64,000 nucleotides of DNA from Hyphomicrobium_A sp963812795 (GTDB lineage Bacteria > Pseudomonadota > Alphaproteobacteria > Rhizobiales > Hyphomicrobiaceae), in contig CAWEWG010000002.1 in NCBI GenBank assembly GCA_963812795.1, forward strand, positions 1 to 64,000. The letters are read 5' to 3'. The notes under the pieces are model-generated. The model had not been told where the DNA came from, made no database searches, and saw only the letters and a program-made list of their open reading frames with translations. The position numbers and the translations under genes are program-made. Below, piece after piece: positions 52,168 to 60,926 of the stretch (position 1 is its first letter; each line of letters starts with the position of its first letter).

Positions 52168-54906
52168 CTAGTAGCCGAAGCTCTGTCGGAAAATGTCGTT
52201 GGCCGACGAGCCTCGACTGACGACGCGCTGGCTGTCGCCACCGTCGCCACCGCCAACATATCCCCCGCTGACAACGCGCCGGCCGCTACGGCGTGCCTTG
52301 GCCCGTCCGGTGCTCTCGGCATCGTTCAGCCGCTGCGCCAATTCCACCTGAGCCAGGTGATCGGTACCCTTGTTGATGGAGTCCCACTTGCCTTCCAACG
52401 CCTGAGTGATGCGCTTTTCGTGGCCGTAGACGTCCTTCTCGGTAGTCACGTCACCGCTGTCGTCGACCTGCGCGGTGAAATACGTGATGTGTACCGGAAT
52501 GTGATGGTTGAGCGGCACGCCGAGCTCCTCCGGCTCGCCGTCGAGAAGCTCGTCGACCTCCTTGACGCTCCAGCCCTTGTCGATGCCGAGCAGCGTTTCG
52601 GCGAGCCGCTGCGGGTTCTTCACGCGCACGCAGCCATGGCTGAAGGTGCGCTCCGACGCGCTGAACAGGCCCTTGCTCTGAGTGTCGTGCATGTAGACGG
52701 AGTGCTTGTTCGGAAACGTGAACTTCATGCGCCCCAGGGCGTTGCCCGGACCCGACGGCTGATAGACGTCGTAGTTGCGGATGTCGGCCGTGCCCCAGTT
52801 GACGCTGCTGGCCTTCACCTCGCGGCCGTTGCGCACGAGCTTCATGCCCTGGCGATGGAAGTATCCGCCGCCGCGAGCAAGGCTGGGGAGTATCTCCTTC
52901 ACCTTGATGCTTTCAGGAACGTTCCAGCGCGGGTGGAAATAGATGGTCTCCAGATCCTGCGAGAAGATGGGCGTCTGCTTGTCCAATTCGCCGACGATCA
53001 CCCGCTCCGAGTGCACCACCTGCCCGTGGTCGATGACGCTCACGGTATATTCGGGCACGTTCACCCAGACGTACGTATCACCGAGATCCTGCGGCATCCA
53101 ACGCCACTGCTCCATGTTGGCGAGCAGCGTGGCGGGCGAGACTTGCTTACCCTCGTTGAGGGCGCGGCGCGTCTTGGCGTTGATGACGCCGTTGGCGGGA
53201 GTGATGTCGCGCTTCTCCTGGAAGGCCTTCACCACCTCGGCCAACTCGTCGTCATACACTTCAATCGCACCGTCGACGGCGTGAACGCCGAGGCGCTCGC
53301 GCACGAGTGCGATGTCCTTGTGCGTCGTTCCCGGGTAGAGCTTCGAGCCTTTCGTCGGGATGGTGACAATCGTATTCAAGCCACCGTCGCGGTGTGCCAG
53401 ATACTGCTGACGCAGCTTTTCGAATTGCGCATGCTGGGGATGCAGTGTGCGCAGGTACTCGCCGGGAGCGTTGCTGGCGGCGAGCTGCTCCATCACCAAC
53501 AGTGGATGACGCAGCGTCGGCTTGCGGTCGAGGTAGGAGCTGAGCTGCGTCGCCGGATCCTCGATGCGGCCGCCGCGCGCATAGCGTGCGTATTTGAGGG
53601 CGGCGAGCGAAAGCCCGAGTTCGGCGTTGACGAGAGCGTTTTCCGACGGTGGTGCGCCGGGCGCCTGCTTAGCGAGCACGGGTATCTCGAAGGCGCTCGC
53701 CTGCAGGCCCCAGTCGTCGGCGCGCTTGATCTCCTCGTTGGCGGCGACGGCCTTTGGCGTCCAACCGTTCTTATCGACCCACACCGGCTCGGTACGCGCG
53801 GCATAGAACATCCACAGCCCGTCGCGGTCGGCCTGCGTCGTGCCTTCTGGAAGCGGCGCCAGAAGCTTGCGGCGGACCGACAGCAGCAGCGGTTGCTCGG
53901 ATGCCATGAAGGCCGGGGGCGCGGGCGGCTCGACGGGTGCGGCTGTCGCCGGGGCGACGAAGTTTATGCCCAGCGTCAGCCCGGTGAAAAGTGTCGCGAC
54001 ACTGACGGCGGGTTTGAACACGGGTTTCTTCTCGGGCTTGGGAGGCATCGGGGTGCTCTCTGCTGCAACGGGTTCAAGTTGGGCGCGGTGGGCTTCCTCC
54101 GGCGTCAGCACGCCGGCGGCAGTGACGGTCTTGAGGACGAAATTGCGCGCACGCAGCGCCGCCGCGGCGTCGCGATCGATACGCCGCGCTTCCGGCGCCT
54201 GCGGCAGCGCCACCAGAAGTGCCGCCTCGGCATCGGAAAGCTTGCGCGGCTCCTTGCCGAAGTATCTGAGAGAGGCAGCGCGCACGCCTTTGACGCGCCC
54301 GCCGAAGGGGGCGAGGGCGAGGTAGAGCCCGAGGATCTGTTGCTTGCTGAGCTGCCGCTCGAGCTGGAACGCGCGGATGATCTGGCGCAGCTTTACCGAT
54401 GGCGTACGCTGGTATTGATTGTCGAGCAGCCGCGCGACCTGCATGGTCAGCGTGGAGCCGCCACTGACGATGCGTTGTTTCAAGATGAGATCGCGGGCGG
54501 CGCGGGCGATGCCGAAGGGGTCTACCCCGATGTGCGAGTAGAAGCGTCGATCCTCGAAGGCGAACAGCATGGCGAGGTAGCGCGGATCGACGTGCTCGGG
54601 GGCCAGGACGACCGGGGCAAGGTCCGACTGTTGGGCCGCACGGTGCTGGGCGGATCCGGGAAGAAGGTAAGCAACGCTCTGCAGCGGCGGCGGCCCCAGC
54701 TGCGCCATGGCGACCTGCAGCCCGACCTGCACGATGAGCGCGAGAGAGGCGCCGGCAAACGCGGCAAAGGCGACGTACCGACCGATGCGCTGGAGCACAG
54801 CCGGCCGGCGTACGCGGCCGGCTTCCGCATTTGCGCTGGCTGCCCCGGCAACCGCCTCAAGTCGGGAGCGCCTCTGCGCGGCGCCTCCGTCTTTTGGGCT
54901 CGACAT
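52168..54906 (-). CDS. fusion of GT51 peptidoglycan glycosyltransferase and YcbB-type L,D-transpeptidase
   Basis: The product is 912 aa from the ATG at 54906 (SD GAGGACGCA). Residues 44-66 are a membrane anchor. Residues 105-280 are a GT51 domain with all motifs: FEDRRFYSHIGVD (catalytic Glu118), SGGSTLTMQVARLL, KLRQIIRAFQLERQLSKQQI, APFGGRVKGVRAASLRYFGK and AEAALLVALPQAP. Residues 287-320 resemble a Sec signal peptide. Residues 362-505 are a YcbB-like scaffold, 512-585 a peptidoglycan-binding domain and 610-775 a YkuD L,D-transpeptidase domain with FSHGCVRVKNP (Cys759). The Gly-rich tail is short. It should polymerise glycan and make 3-3 cross-links in the periplasm. The usual PBP1C D,D-transpeptidase is absent. 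Confidence 0.9.
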   Translation of the reverse strand: MSSPKDGGAAQRRSRLEAVAGAASANAEAGRVRRPAVLQRIGRYVAFAAFAGASLALIVQVGLQVAMAQLGPPPLQSVAYLLPGSAQHRAAQQSDLAPVVLAPEHVDPRYLAMLFAFEDRRFYSHIGVDPFGIARAARDLILKQRIVSGGSTLTMQVARLLDNQYQRTPSVKLRQIIRAFQLERQLSKQQILGLYLALAPFGGRVKGVRAASLRYFGKEPRKLSDAEAALLVALPQAPEARRIDRDAAAALRARNFVLKTVTAAGVLTPEEAHRAQLEPVAAESTPMPPKPEKKPVFKPAVSVATLFTGLTLGINFVAPATAAPVEPPAPPAFMASEQPLLLSVRRKLLAPLPEGTTQADRDGLWMFYAARTEPVWVDKNGWTPKAVAANEEIKRADDWGLQASAFEIPVLAKQAPGAPPSENALVNAELGLSLAALKYARYARGGRIEDPATQLSSYLDRKPTLRHPLLVMEQLAASNAPGEYLRTLHPQHAQFEKLRQQYLAHRDGGLNTIVTIPTKGSKLYPGTTHKDIALVRERLGVHAVDGAIEVYDDELAEVVKAFQEKRDITPANGVINAKTRRALNEGKQVSPATLLANMEQWRWMPQDLGDTYVWVNVPEYTVSVIDHGQVVHSERVIVGELDKQTPIFSQDLETIYFHPRWNVPESIKVKEILPSLARGGGYFHRQGMKLVRNGREVKASSVNWGTADIRNYDVYQPSGPGNALGRMKFTFPNKHSVYMHDTQSKGLFSASERTFSHGCVRVKNPQRLAETLLGIDKGWSVKEVDELLDGEPEELGVPLNHHIPVHITYFTAQVDDSGDVTTEKDVYGHEKRITQALEGKWDSINKGTDHLAQVELAQRLNDAESTGRAKARRSGRRVVSGGYVGGGDGGDSQRVVSRGSSANDIFRQSFGY

Positions 54907-55172
54907 TGCGTCCTCGCCGACCGCTTCCACCCGGGCCCCCTCATGTCCGGGCCCCTCGCCGCGACGCTCTCCCGCGGCAAGTTTCGGCATCAACGACGAT
55001 GAACTGAACGATCACAACCAAAACCACCGAACCATGTTTACCGGTTACGAATGTGGTCTGAGCGATTTGAATCTTCCCGACGGCAACGCGGAATAACTGT
55101 TTCTGCCGGTCTGATTGGAATGCGCGCGGGTTCGTGCCGGCGATGGCCGAAGCAGGCTGGCTATTTGGGAAG

Positions 55173-56066
55173 TCAGGGGGTCTGTTTGGCGAGGTGATCG
55201 AGCGCGCCGCGCAACTGGCCGCCGACTTCTTCGAGTGCTGCCGTCGCATCGGACAGGTCGTAGCCCTGCAGCAGCAGGACGGCGAGCTTGACGCTGCCGT
55301 TCGACCGCTCGAGGGCTTCGCGCACCTGCGGATGGCTTTGACCGGTGAGTTCGGCAACCATCTTCTCGCGCCGCTTGGCCAGTTTGGCGTTGCTGGCCTG
55401 CACCTCGACCATCATGCCGCGGTAGATGCGCCCGAGGCGGATCATCACCAGCGTCGACAGCAGATTGAGCGTGATGCGTTGGGCCGTACCGGCGTTCATG
55501 CGGGTTGAGCCGGCAATCGGCTCGGGACCCGTCGCCAGCAGGATTGGATGATCGGCGTCGACGAGCAGCGGTGTGCCGGCGTTGTTGGCGATGCCGATCG
55601 TCAGGCAGCCGCGACGACGCGCTTCGCGCATACAAGTCAAGGTGAACGGCGTTGTTCCGCTCGCCGCCGTGGCGATGAGGACATCGGTGGCATCGACGCC
55701 GTGCTCTTCAATGAGCTCGGCAGCACGTTCGACATCGTCCTCGGCGCCCTCGACGGCCTGCGTCATCGCCTCCTCGCCACCGGCCAGCAGCAGCAATAAC
55801 CGGTCGGGCGGCCAACTGAAGGTCGGCATCAGCTCGGCGCCATCCTGCACGGCGAGCCGCCCCGAGGTGCCGGCGCCGACATAAATGAGGCGTCCGCGCC
55901 GACGCAGCCTTGCCTCGATGGCGAGAGCTGCCTCCTCGATGGCCGACGCCGCAGTGCGGACTGCCGCCACGGAAGCCAATTGCCCCTCGATCATCGCATC
56001 CAGGATGTCGCCCGGCTGCCAGAGCTCGATGTCCGCGTAGCGGGGGCTTAACCGTTCCGTATTCAT
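55173..56066 (-). CDS. murQ: N-acetylmuramic acid 6-phosphate etherase
   Basis: The product is 297 aa, SIS fold. Motifs: ERLSPRYADIELWQPGDILD, IYVGAGTSGRLAVQDGAELM, TAASGTTPFTLTCMREARRR, GPEPIAGSTRMNAGTAQRI and a C-terminal helical bundle (LERSNGSVKLAVLLLQG). It cleaves the lactyl ether of MurNAc-6-phosphate to GlcNAc-6-phosphate and D-lactate. It lies 266 nt upstream of the GT51-LDT gene on the same strand and is divergent from the amino-sugar operon that uses its product. Confidence 0.94.
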   Translation of the reverse strand: MNTERLSPRYADIELWQPGDILDAMIEGQLASVAAVRTAASAIEEAALAIEARLRRRGRLIYVGAGTSGRLAVQDGAELMPTFSWPPDRLLLLLAGGEEAMTQAVEGAEDDVERAAELIEEHGVDATDVLIATAASGTTPFTLTCMREARRRGCLTIGIANNAGTPLLVDADHPILLATGPEPIAGSTRMNAGTAQRITLNLLSTLVMIRLGRIYRGMMVEVQASNAKLAKRREKMVAELTGQSHPQVREALERSNGSVKLAVLLLQGYDLSDATAALEEVGGQLRGALDHLAKQTP

Positions 56067-56096
56067 GGGGGCAGCGTTGGCACTAAGTCATTTCCG

Positions 56097-56127
56097 CTAC
56101 GTTTATAGTGATGTCTACCTAACGTAG
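56097..56127. promoter_or_regulatory. CTACGTT/AACGTAG inverted repeat between murQ and the kinase gene
   Basis: CTACGTT (56097-56103) and AACGTAG (56121-56127) are perfect inverted half-sites, 17 nt apart, in the divergent control region. A shared operator for the recycling genes is possible. No regulator gene is nearby. Confidence 0.4.
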
Positions 56128-56148
56128 ATGTTCAGGAACATGCAGCCA

Positions 56149-57051
56149 ATGGTCAGGACGGCATTACTTCTTGGTATAGATGGGGGCGGAACCGCTTGCC
56201 GCGCCCGCCTGGCCGACCTCAACGGCGATATCCGCGGTGAGGCGACCGCCGGTCCCGCCAACATTCGTTTCGGCATTAAGGAGAGCTTTGCGCAGGTACT
56301 GCGGGCGACCGACGAGGCGCTGGCGCAAGCCGGGCTGGCGCTCGAGGACGCCGATATCGTCGCCTGCCTGGCGCTGGCCGGCGCCAGCGAGCCGACGCAC
56401 CTTGCCGCCGCACGCGCTTTTCAGCTTCCGTTCCGCCGCGCGATCTTCACCACCGATGCGCACGCCGCCTGCGTCGGCGCGCACGGCGGCGAGGACGGGG
56501 GCATTATCATCGTCGGCACGGGTAGCATCGGCTGGGGCCTCGTCGGTGGGCGCGAATACCGTGTGGGCGGATGGGGCTTTCCCGTCTCCGACGAAGGCAG
56601 CGGCGCATGGATCGGCTGCGAGGTGGCCCGCCGCGTGCTGTGGGCATACGACGGCCGCAGACCGTGGAGCGGCCTCTTGAAAAAGGTGCTGGAGCGTTTC
56701 GACGGCGATCCGCACGTCATCGTCCGCTGGATGGGCGCGGCGCGACCGCGCGACTTTGCCTCGCTGGCGCCGCTGGTGATCGAGTATGCTGGACGCGACG
56801 ACGCGGTGGCACACGAGCTGATGCGCGAGGCCGCGGCGCAGATCGACGTGCTCGCCCAGCGATTGGCGGTGTTGGGCGTGCCGCAACTGGCGCTTGCCGG
56901 CGGCCTCGCCAAGAGCATGGAGCCATGGCTGGCGGCGACGACGCAGGAGCATCTCGTCATACCGAGAGGGGATGCATTGAGCGGGGCGCTGCACATGGCA
57001 CGCGACGAAGCTGAACGATTGGCGCTGGCGCGGTCGGCGGTCAATCATTGA
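56149..57051 (+). CDS. BadF/BadG-family amino-sugar kinase (NagK/MurK-like)
   Basis: The product is 300 aa from the ATG at 56149 (GGAAC upstream); ATGs at 56140 and 56128 are alternatives. ASKHA-fold motifs: LLLGIDGGGTACRARLADLN, the acidic/glycine loops TDAHAACVGAHGGEDGGIII and VGTGSIGWGLVGGREYRVGG, and GFPVSDEGSGAWIG. The family includes GlcNAc kinase and the dual MurNAc/GlcNAc kinase MurK of Clostridium. With murQ divergent and nagA downstream, it should phosphorylate wall-derived GlcNAc and perhaps MurNAc. Confidence 0.85.
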   Translation: MVRTALLLGIDGGGTACRARLADLNGDIRGEATAGPANIRFGIKESFAQVLRATDEALAQAGLALEDADIVACLALAGASEPTHLAAARAFQLPFRRAIFTTDAHAACVGAHGGEDGGIIIVGTGSIGWGLVGGREYRVGGWGFPVSDEGSGAWIGCEVARRVLWAYDGRRPWSGLLKKVLERFDGDPHVIVRWMGAARPRDFASLAPLVIEYAGRDDAVAHELMREAAAQIDVLAQRLAVLGVPQLALAGGLAKSMEPWLAATTQEHLVIPRGDALSGALHMARDEAERLALARSAVNH

Positions 57052-57071
57052 AGGGGTCGGCCGGGCGAAGC

Positions 57072-58103
57072 ATGGGCAACGCGAAAGCACAGATGGCGCA
57101 AGAGCTGAGCGAGGCGCCACTGGCCATCCGTCGCCAGGCGGAGGCGCTGGCGCCGCCGCTGTCCGCGCTCGTGCAGCGCCTTGCGCGCAGACCGCCGCAG
57201 GTCGTCGTCACCTGCGCCCGCGGCAGCTCGGCGCACGCAGCGGCATTCGCCAAGCATTTGATCGAGCGCTACGTGGGGATTCCGGTGGCACCTGCGGCGC
57301 CGAGCGTCGCCAGCATCTACGGGCAATCGATGCACCTCAAGGGTCAATTGGTGCTGTCCATCTCGCAGTCCGGACGTAGCGACGATCTCATCGCCTTCAC
57401 GAAGAGTGCCAAGGATGCCGGTGCCATCACCGTCGCCGTCGTCAACGTCACGGATTCGCCGCTGGCCGAGACGTGCGATTTCGTCTTGCCGATTTGCGCC
57501 GGACCCGAGCTGAGCGTGGCGGCGACGAAGACGTTCATTGCCACGGTGGCGGCGCTTGCGAGGCTCACGGCGGCCTGGGCCGACGAGCGCACGCTGACGG
57601 AGGCCATCGCGCGATTGCCGGACCGGTTGGTCGACGCCGCGGCGCTGGATTGGAGCGCGGCGGTGCCGGCGGTTGCCAACGCGGCAAGTCTGGTGACCAT
57701 CGGGCGCGGCTCGACGCTGGCGATCGCGCGTGAAGCCGCGCTCAAATTGAAGGAGACGTGCAATCGCCACGCCGAAGCCTTCAGCGGCGCGGAATTCCTG
57801 CACGGCCCGGTTTCGCTCGTGTCCTCGCGCTACCCGATCCTGATGTTCATGCCGACGGACGCCGCGGCGCCGGGCATGCGTCAGCTCGCCGGCGAGTTGC
57901 GTCGCATGGGCACGGCCTTGTTCATCGCCGAGCATGGCGAGGGTGCCCCCAACCGGCTGCCGACGTTGCCCCCCGATCAACCGGAGACCGATGCGATCTG
58001 TCTCATCCAGAGCTTCTACGCCCTGGCCGTCGATGTCGCCCAGCACCTCGACATCGACGTCGACAAGCCGCGGCATCTCAGCAAAGTGACCAGCACGCTA
58101 TGA
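57072..58103 (+). CDS. SIS-domain glucosamine-6-phosphate deaminase (NagB-II type)
   Basis: The product is 343 aa from the ATG at 57072. Two SIS domains: VVVTCARGSSAHAAAFAKHL, LSISQSGRSDDLIAFTKSAK, ELSVAATKTFIATVAALARL, then VTIGRGSTLAIAREAALKLK and CNRHAEAFSGAEFLHGPVSL. It corresponds to the isomerase half of GlmS without the glutamine amidotransferase half. Such proteins next to nagA deaminate glucosamine-6-phosphate to fructose-6-phosphate. The stop overlaps the nagA start by four bases (ATGA). Confidence 0.9.
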   Translation: MGNAKAQMAQELSEAPLAIRRQAEALAPPLSALVQRLARRPPQVVVTCARGSSAHAAAFAKHLIERYVGIPVAPAAPSVASIYGQSMHLKGQLVLSISQSGRSDDLIAFTKSAKDAGAITVAVVNVTDSPLAETCDFVLPICAGPELSVAATKTFIATVAALARLTAAWADERTLTEAIARLPDRLVDAAALDWSAAVPAVANAASLVTIGRGSTLAIAREAALKLKETCNRHAEAFSGAEFLHGPVSLVSSRYPILMFMPTDAAAPGMRQLAGELRRMGTALFIAEHGEGAPNRLPTLPPDQPETDAICLIQSFYALAVDVAQHLDIDVDKPRHLSKVTSTL

Positions 58104-59263
58104 GCGGAACGAACGGATCCGGTGCCCACGCCGTCGCCGCAAGCTGCATCTTCGACGGCGTCGCCGTCGTGCGCGACAGCGCCGTCATCATCGAGGGTGC
58201 GCATATCGTCGACGTGAAGCCGTTCGGTGACGTTCCCGCCTCGATGCCCGTACGCGTGCTCCCGGGCGAATCCTGGCTCGCGCCCGGGTTCATCGACGTG
58301 CAGGTCAACGGCGGTGGCGACGTGCTGTTCAACGACACGCCGACGGTGGAGGGCATCAACGCCATTGCCGCCGCGCATCGCCGCTTCGGCACTACGGGCC
58401 TATTGCCGACGCTGATCAGCGACACGTATGACAAGACCCGCACCGCCATGCATGCCGCGCAGAAAGCCGCTACCGGGAATCCAAGCGTGCTCGGCATCCA
58501 CATCGAAGGACCGTTCTTGTCGCCGGAGAAGCGCGGCGTGCACGACGCGGACCTGTTCCGCAAACCCGAGGCGCGCGATTTGGAGCTGCTGACGTCGTGG
58601 CCGGCAGGTGCCGTGCTGGTGACGCTGGCGCCCGAGCGCGTGCCGGAAGGCTTCATCGCCGAGCTGGCGCGGTGCGGCGTTAAAGTTTCCCTCGGCCATT
58701 CGATGGCGACGTATGCCGAAACCAAGGCCGCGCTCGCCGACGGGCTGACCGGCTTCACGCACCTGTTCAATGCGATGCGCCCGCTCGGCAGCCGCGATCC
58801 AGGGCCGATCGCCGCCGCGTTGGAATCGCCCTGCGCCTACATCGGCATGATCGTCGACGGCGAGCACGTTTCGGCGGAAATGCTGCGCCTCGCTCTGCGC
58901 GGCGAGGGGCGGCCGATGTTGGTGACAGATGCGATGCCCCCGGTCGGCGGGCGCAAGCAGAGCTTCACGCTCTATGGGGAAGAGATGAGCGTGCGCGACG
59001 GACGCTGCACCAGGGCCGATGGTACGCTCGCCGGCGCGGCGCTGGATATGGCCACTGCGGTACGCAACACCGTGCGCGACTTGGGCGTGCCGCTGACGAG
59101 CGCGCTGCGTTTTGCCTCGACCGAGCCGGCCGAGTTTCTTGGCCTCGGCACGATCCTCGGACGTCTGGCGCCGGCCTTCCGCGCCGACATGGTGGCCTTC
59201 GACCCCGAGAGCATCGAAGTGCTCGACACTTGGGTCGCCGGCCAGCCTGCCGACAAGAAGTAG
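58100..59263 (+). CDS. nagA: N-acetylglucosamine-6-phosphate deacetylase
   Basis: The product is 387 aa. Amidohydrolase motifs: LAPGFIDVQVNGGGDVLFND, GIHIEGPFLSPEKRGVHDAD (metal Glu), VSLGHSMATYAETKAAL (metal His), GFTHLFNAMRPLGSRDPG (metal His), and VTDAMPPVGG (catalytic Asp). It removes acetate from GlcNAc-6-phosphate. The ATGA overlap with the SIS deaminase implies coupled translation. Third gene of the recovery operon. Confidence 0.94.
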   Translation: MSGTNGSGAHAVAASCIFDGVAVVRDSAVIIEGAHIVDVKPFGDVPASMPVRVLPGESWLAPGFIDVQVNGGGDVLFNDTPTVEGINAIAAAHRRFGTTGLLPTLISDTYDKTRTAMHAAQKAATGNPSVLGIHIEGPFLSPEKRGVHDADLFRKPEARDLELLTSWPAGAVLVTLAPERVPEGFIAELARCGVKVSLGHSMATYAETKAALADGLTGFTHLFNAMRPLGSRDPGPIAAALESPCAYIGMIVDGEHVSAEMLRLALRGEGRPMLVTDAMPPVGGRKQSFTLYGEEMSVRDGRCTRADGTLAGAALDMATAVRNTVRDLGVPLTSALRFASTEPAEFLGLGTILGRLAPAFRADMVAFDPESIEVLDTWVAGQPADKK

Positions 59264-59302
59264 CGCGCGGCATTGGCCTAAGGGCGCGCCCAAGGTCGTC
59301 GA

Positions 59303-60103
59303 CTAGGGGCGACGCCGCGTGCGCGACTTCGGCATGGCGAGATCGATCCACACTGGAGCATGGTCGCTGGCGCCTTTCCTGCCGCGCACCGGTCGGTCGA
59401 CGCCTGCCGCTTGCAGCCGCGGGGCGAGCGCGGGGCTGAGCAACAGATGGTCAAGGCGTAACCCGGCATCGCGCTCCCAGCGGTGGCGCAAATAGTGCCA
59501 GAACGTATAGATGCGCGCGTCCGGATGGAGTTCGCGCAACGCGTCCGTCCAGCCCTGCTTGACGAGACGCGCGTAGGCGGACCGGCTCTGCGGCTGAATG
59601 AGCGCGTCGTCGTCCCACGATGTGGTCGGGTAGATGTCGATGTCGGTTGGCGCGACGTTGTAGTCGCCGGCGAGAACGACCGGGATGTCCTCGCGCAGCA
59701 GTGACCGCGCGTGCGCTGCCAGGCGCTTGAGCCACGCAAGCTTGTAGTCGAACTTCGGCCCCGGCTGCGGATTGCCGTTGGGCAGATAGATGCAGCCGAT
59801 CAGAATGCCGCTGACGGCAGCCTCGATGTAGCGGGCCTGCCCGTCATCGGGGTCGCCCGGCAAGGCCGTGCGCGTGACGACCGGTTCGGCACCGCGCGCC
59901 AGAATGGCGACGCCGTTCCACGTGCGCTGGCCGCGCCATACGGAGGCGTAGCCCGCCTTCGCCAGCGCTTCGGCGGGAAACGCATCGTCCGTGCACTTTA
60001 GTTCCTGCAGGCAGACGACGTCGGGCTCGGCAGCCTTCAGCCACTGCAGGAGGTTGGGCAGACGGCGGTTGACGTTGTTGATGTTGAAGGTGGCGATCTT
60101 CAT
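59303..60103 (-). CDS. xthA: exodeoxyribonuclease III
   Basis: The product is 266 aa from the ATG at 60103. AP-endonuclease motifs: MKIATFNINNVNRRLPNLLQ, VVCLQELKCTDDAFP (metal Glu), IYLPNGNP, VVLAGDYNVAP, RSAYARLVKQGWTDALREL, RDAGLRLDHLLLSP and KGASDHAPVWIDL. It acts in base-excision repair. The upstream extension to 60316 is not used, as the family starts with MKIATFN. Confidence 0.93.
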   Translation of the reverse strand: MKIATFNINNVNRRLPNLLQWLKAAEPDVVCLQELKCTDDAFPAEALAKAGYASVWRGQRTWNGVAILARGAEPVVTRTALPGDPDDGQARYIEAAVSGILIGCIYLPNGNPQPGPKFDYKLAWLKRLAAHARSLLREDIPVVLAGDYNVAPTDIDIYPTTSWDDDALIQPQSRSAYARLVKQGWTDALRELHPDARIYTFWHYLRHRWERDAGLRLDHLLLSPALAPRLQAAGVDRPVRGRKGASDHAPVWIDLAMPKSRTRRRP

Positions 60104-60269
60104 GCACTTCGGGCGGAGCGCGCTTTCTGCCGTGCCGGAAGTCCCTTCCCCGGTTCTCCAGAAGTGTAGCAGACAGTCGGCTCCGCGTGCCGCCCTACCA
60201 AGAGGGGATGCGGGAACCGGCAACGCGCGCAGCGGGTTAGAGGCAAATCTCACCAAGGAGGTGCGTGCC

Positions 60270-60575
60270 ATGCCGCGCGGAGCGACATCGAAGTACACCA
60301 ACAAGCAGGAGCGCAAGGCCGACCATATCGCCGAAGGCTACGAGAAGCGTGGGGTCGGCAAGAAGGAGGCCGAGCGGCGTGCCTGGGCGACGGTCAACAA
60401 GGACGATGCCGGTGGCAAGAACCCTGGCGGCTCGGGTCGCGGCAAACGTACCGGCAACCCGGCGGCTCATAAGGGCGGCAAGCTTGGCGGCCGAGCCGCG
60501 GCAGCACGCCCGGCGTCGGCGCGTTCGGCGTCAGCCAAGAAGGCGGCTGCGACACGCAAGCGTCGAGGACGCTAG
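60270..60575 (+). CDS. small basic protein, 'plasmid stabilization'-type annotation
   Basis: The product is 101 aa from the ATG at 60270 with SD AAGGAGGTG. N-terminal module SKYTNKQERKADHIAEGYEK, RGVGKKEAERRAWATVNKDD, then a Gly/Lys/Ala/Arg-rich tail like a histone H1 C-terminus. Proteins with this module are common in proteobacteria and often called plasmid stabilization proteins without proof. The tail suggests nucleic-acid binding. Confidence 0.82.
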   Translation: MPRGATSKYTNKQERKADHIAEGYEKRGVGKKEAERRAWATVNKDDAGGKNPGGSGRGKRTGNPAAHKGGKLGGRAAAARPASARSASAKKAAATRKRRGR

Positions 60576-60718
60576 TTACGCGACCGAACACGAAGCGTCT
60601 GGTCTGGGCGGTTCCACAAGCCACCCGAATGCGTGGCCGTTGCAACGTTCTTAGGTAGCGCGTGTGCGGAACCGCTCGATGCTATGCCGAGTTGCCCTGC
60701 ATCGAATGGAGAAACAGC

Positions 60719-60910
60719 ATGCAGATTGAAACGCGAAAAGCCGATCCGACCGATGATCGCGGTGCATTTATCGGTGGTGTGTTCGCGTGCTTCCTCGTGC
60801 TCGCTGGCCTGGTCGCCGTGGACATATTGGTTTGGGGGGATGCGCCGTCACGGCATTTGACACAAGACGAGGACAGACAGGGGTCTATAAGCAAGGCTGA
60901 CCCATCGTAA
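60719..60910 (+). CDS. 63-residue single-pass membrane protein
   Basis: The ATG at 60719 follows GGAGAAACAGC. Polar N-terminus, one helix (AFIGGVFACFLVLAGLVAVD ILVW) and an acidic tail (HLTQDEDRQGS). The function is unknown. It is 16 nt before the PHA-granule-type gene. Confidence 0.62.
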   Translation: MQIETRKADPTDDRGAFIGGVFACFLVLAGLVAVDILVWGDAPSRHLTQDEDRQGSISKADPS

Positions 60911-60926
60911 CCTCGCAAGGTGCACT

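Noticed and set aside
52165..55002. Long plus-strand open frame of about 945 codons opposite the GT51-LDT gene
   Set aside because: The translation is Arg/Leu/Val/Asp-rich with no domain motif. It mirrors the codon bias of the real minus-strand gene, which has full catalytic motifs.
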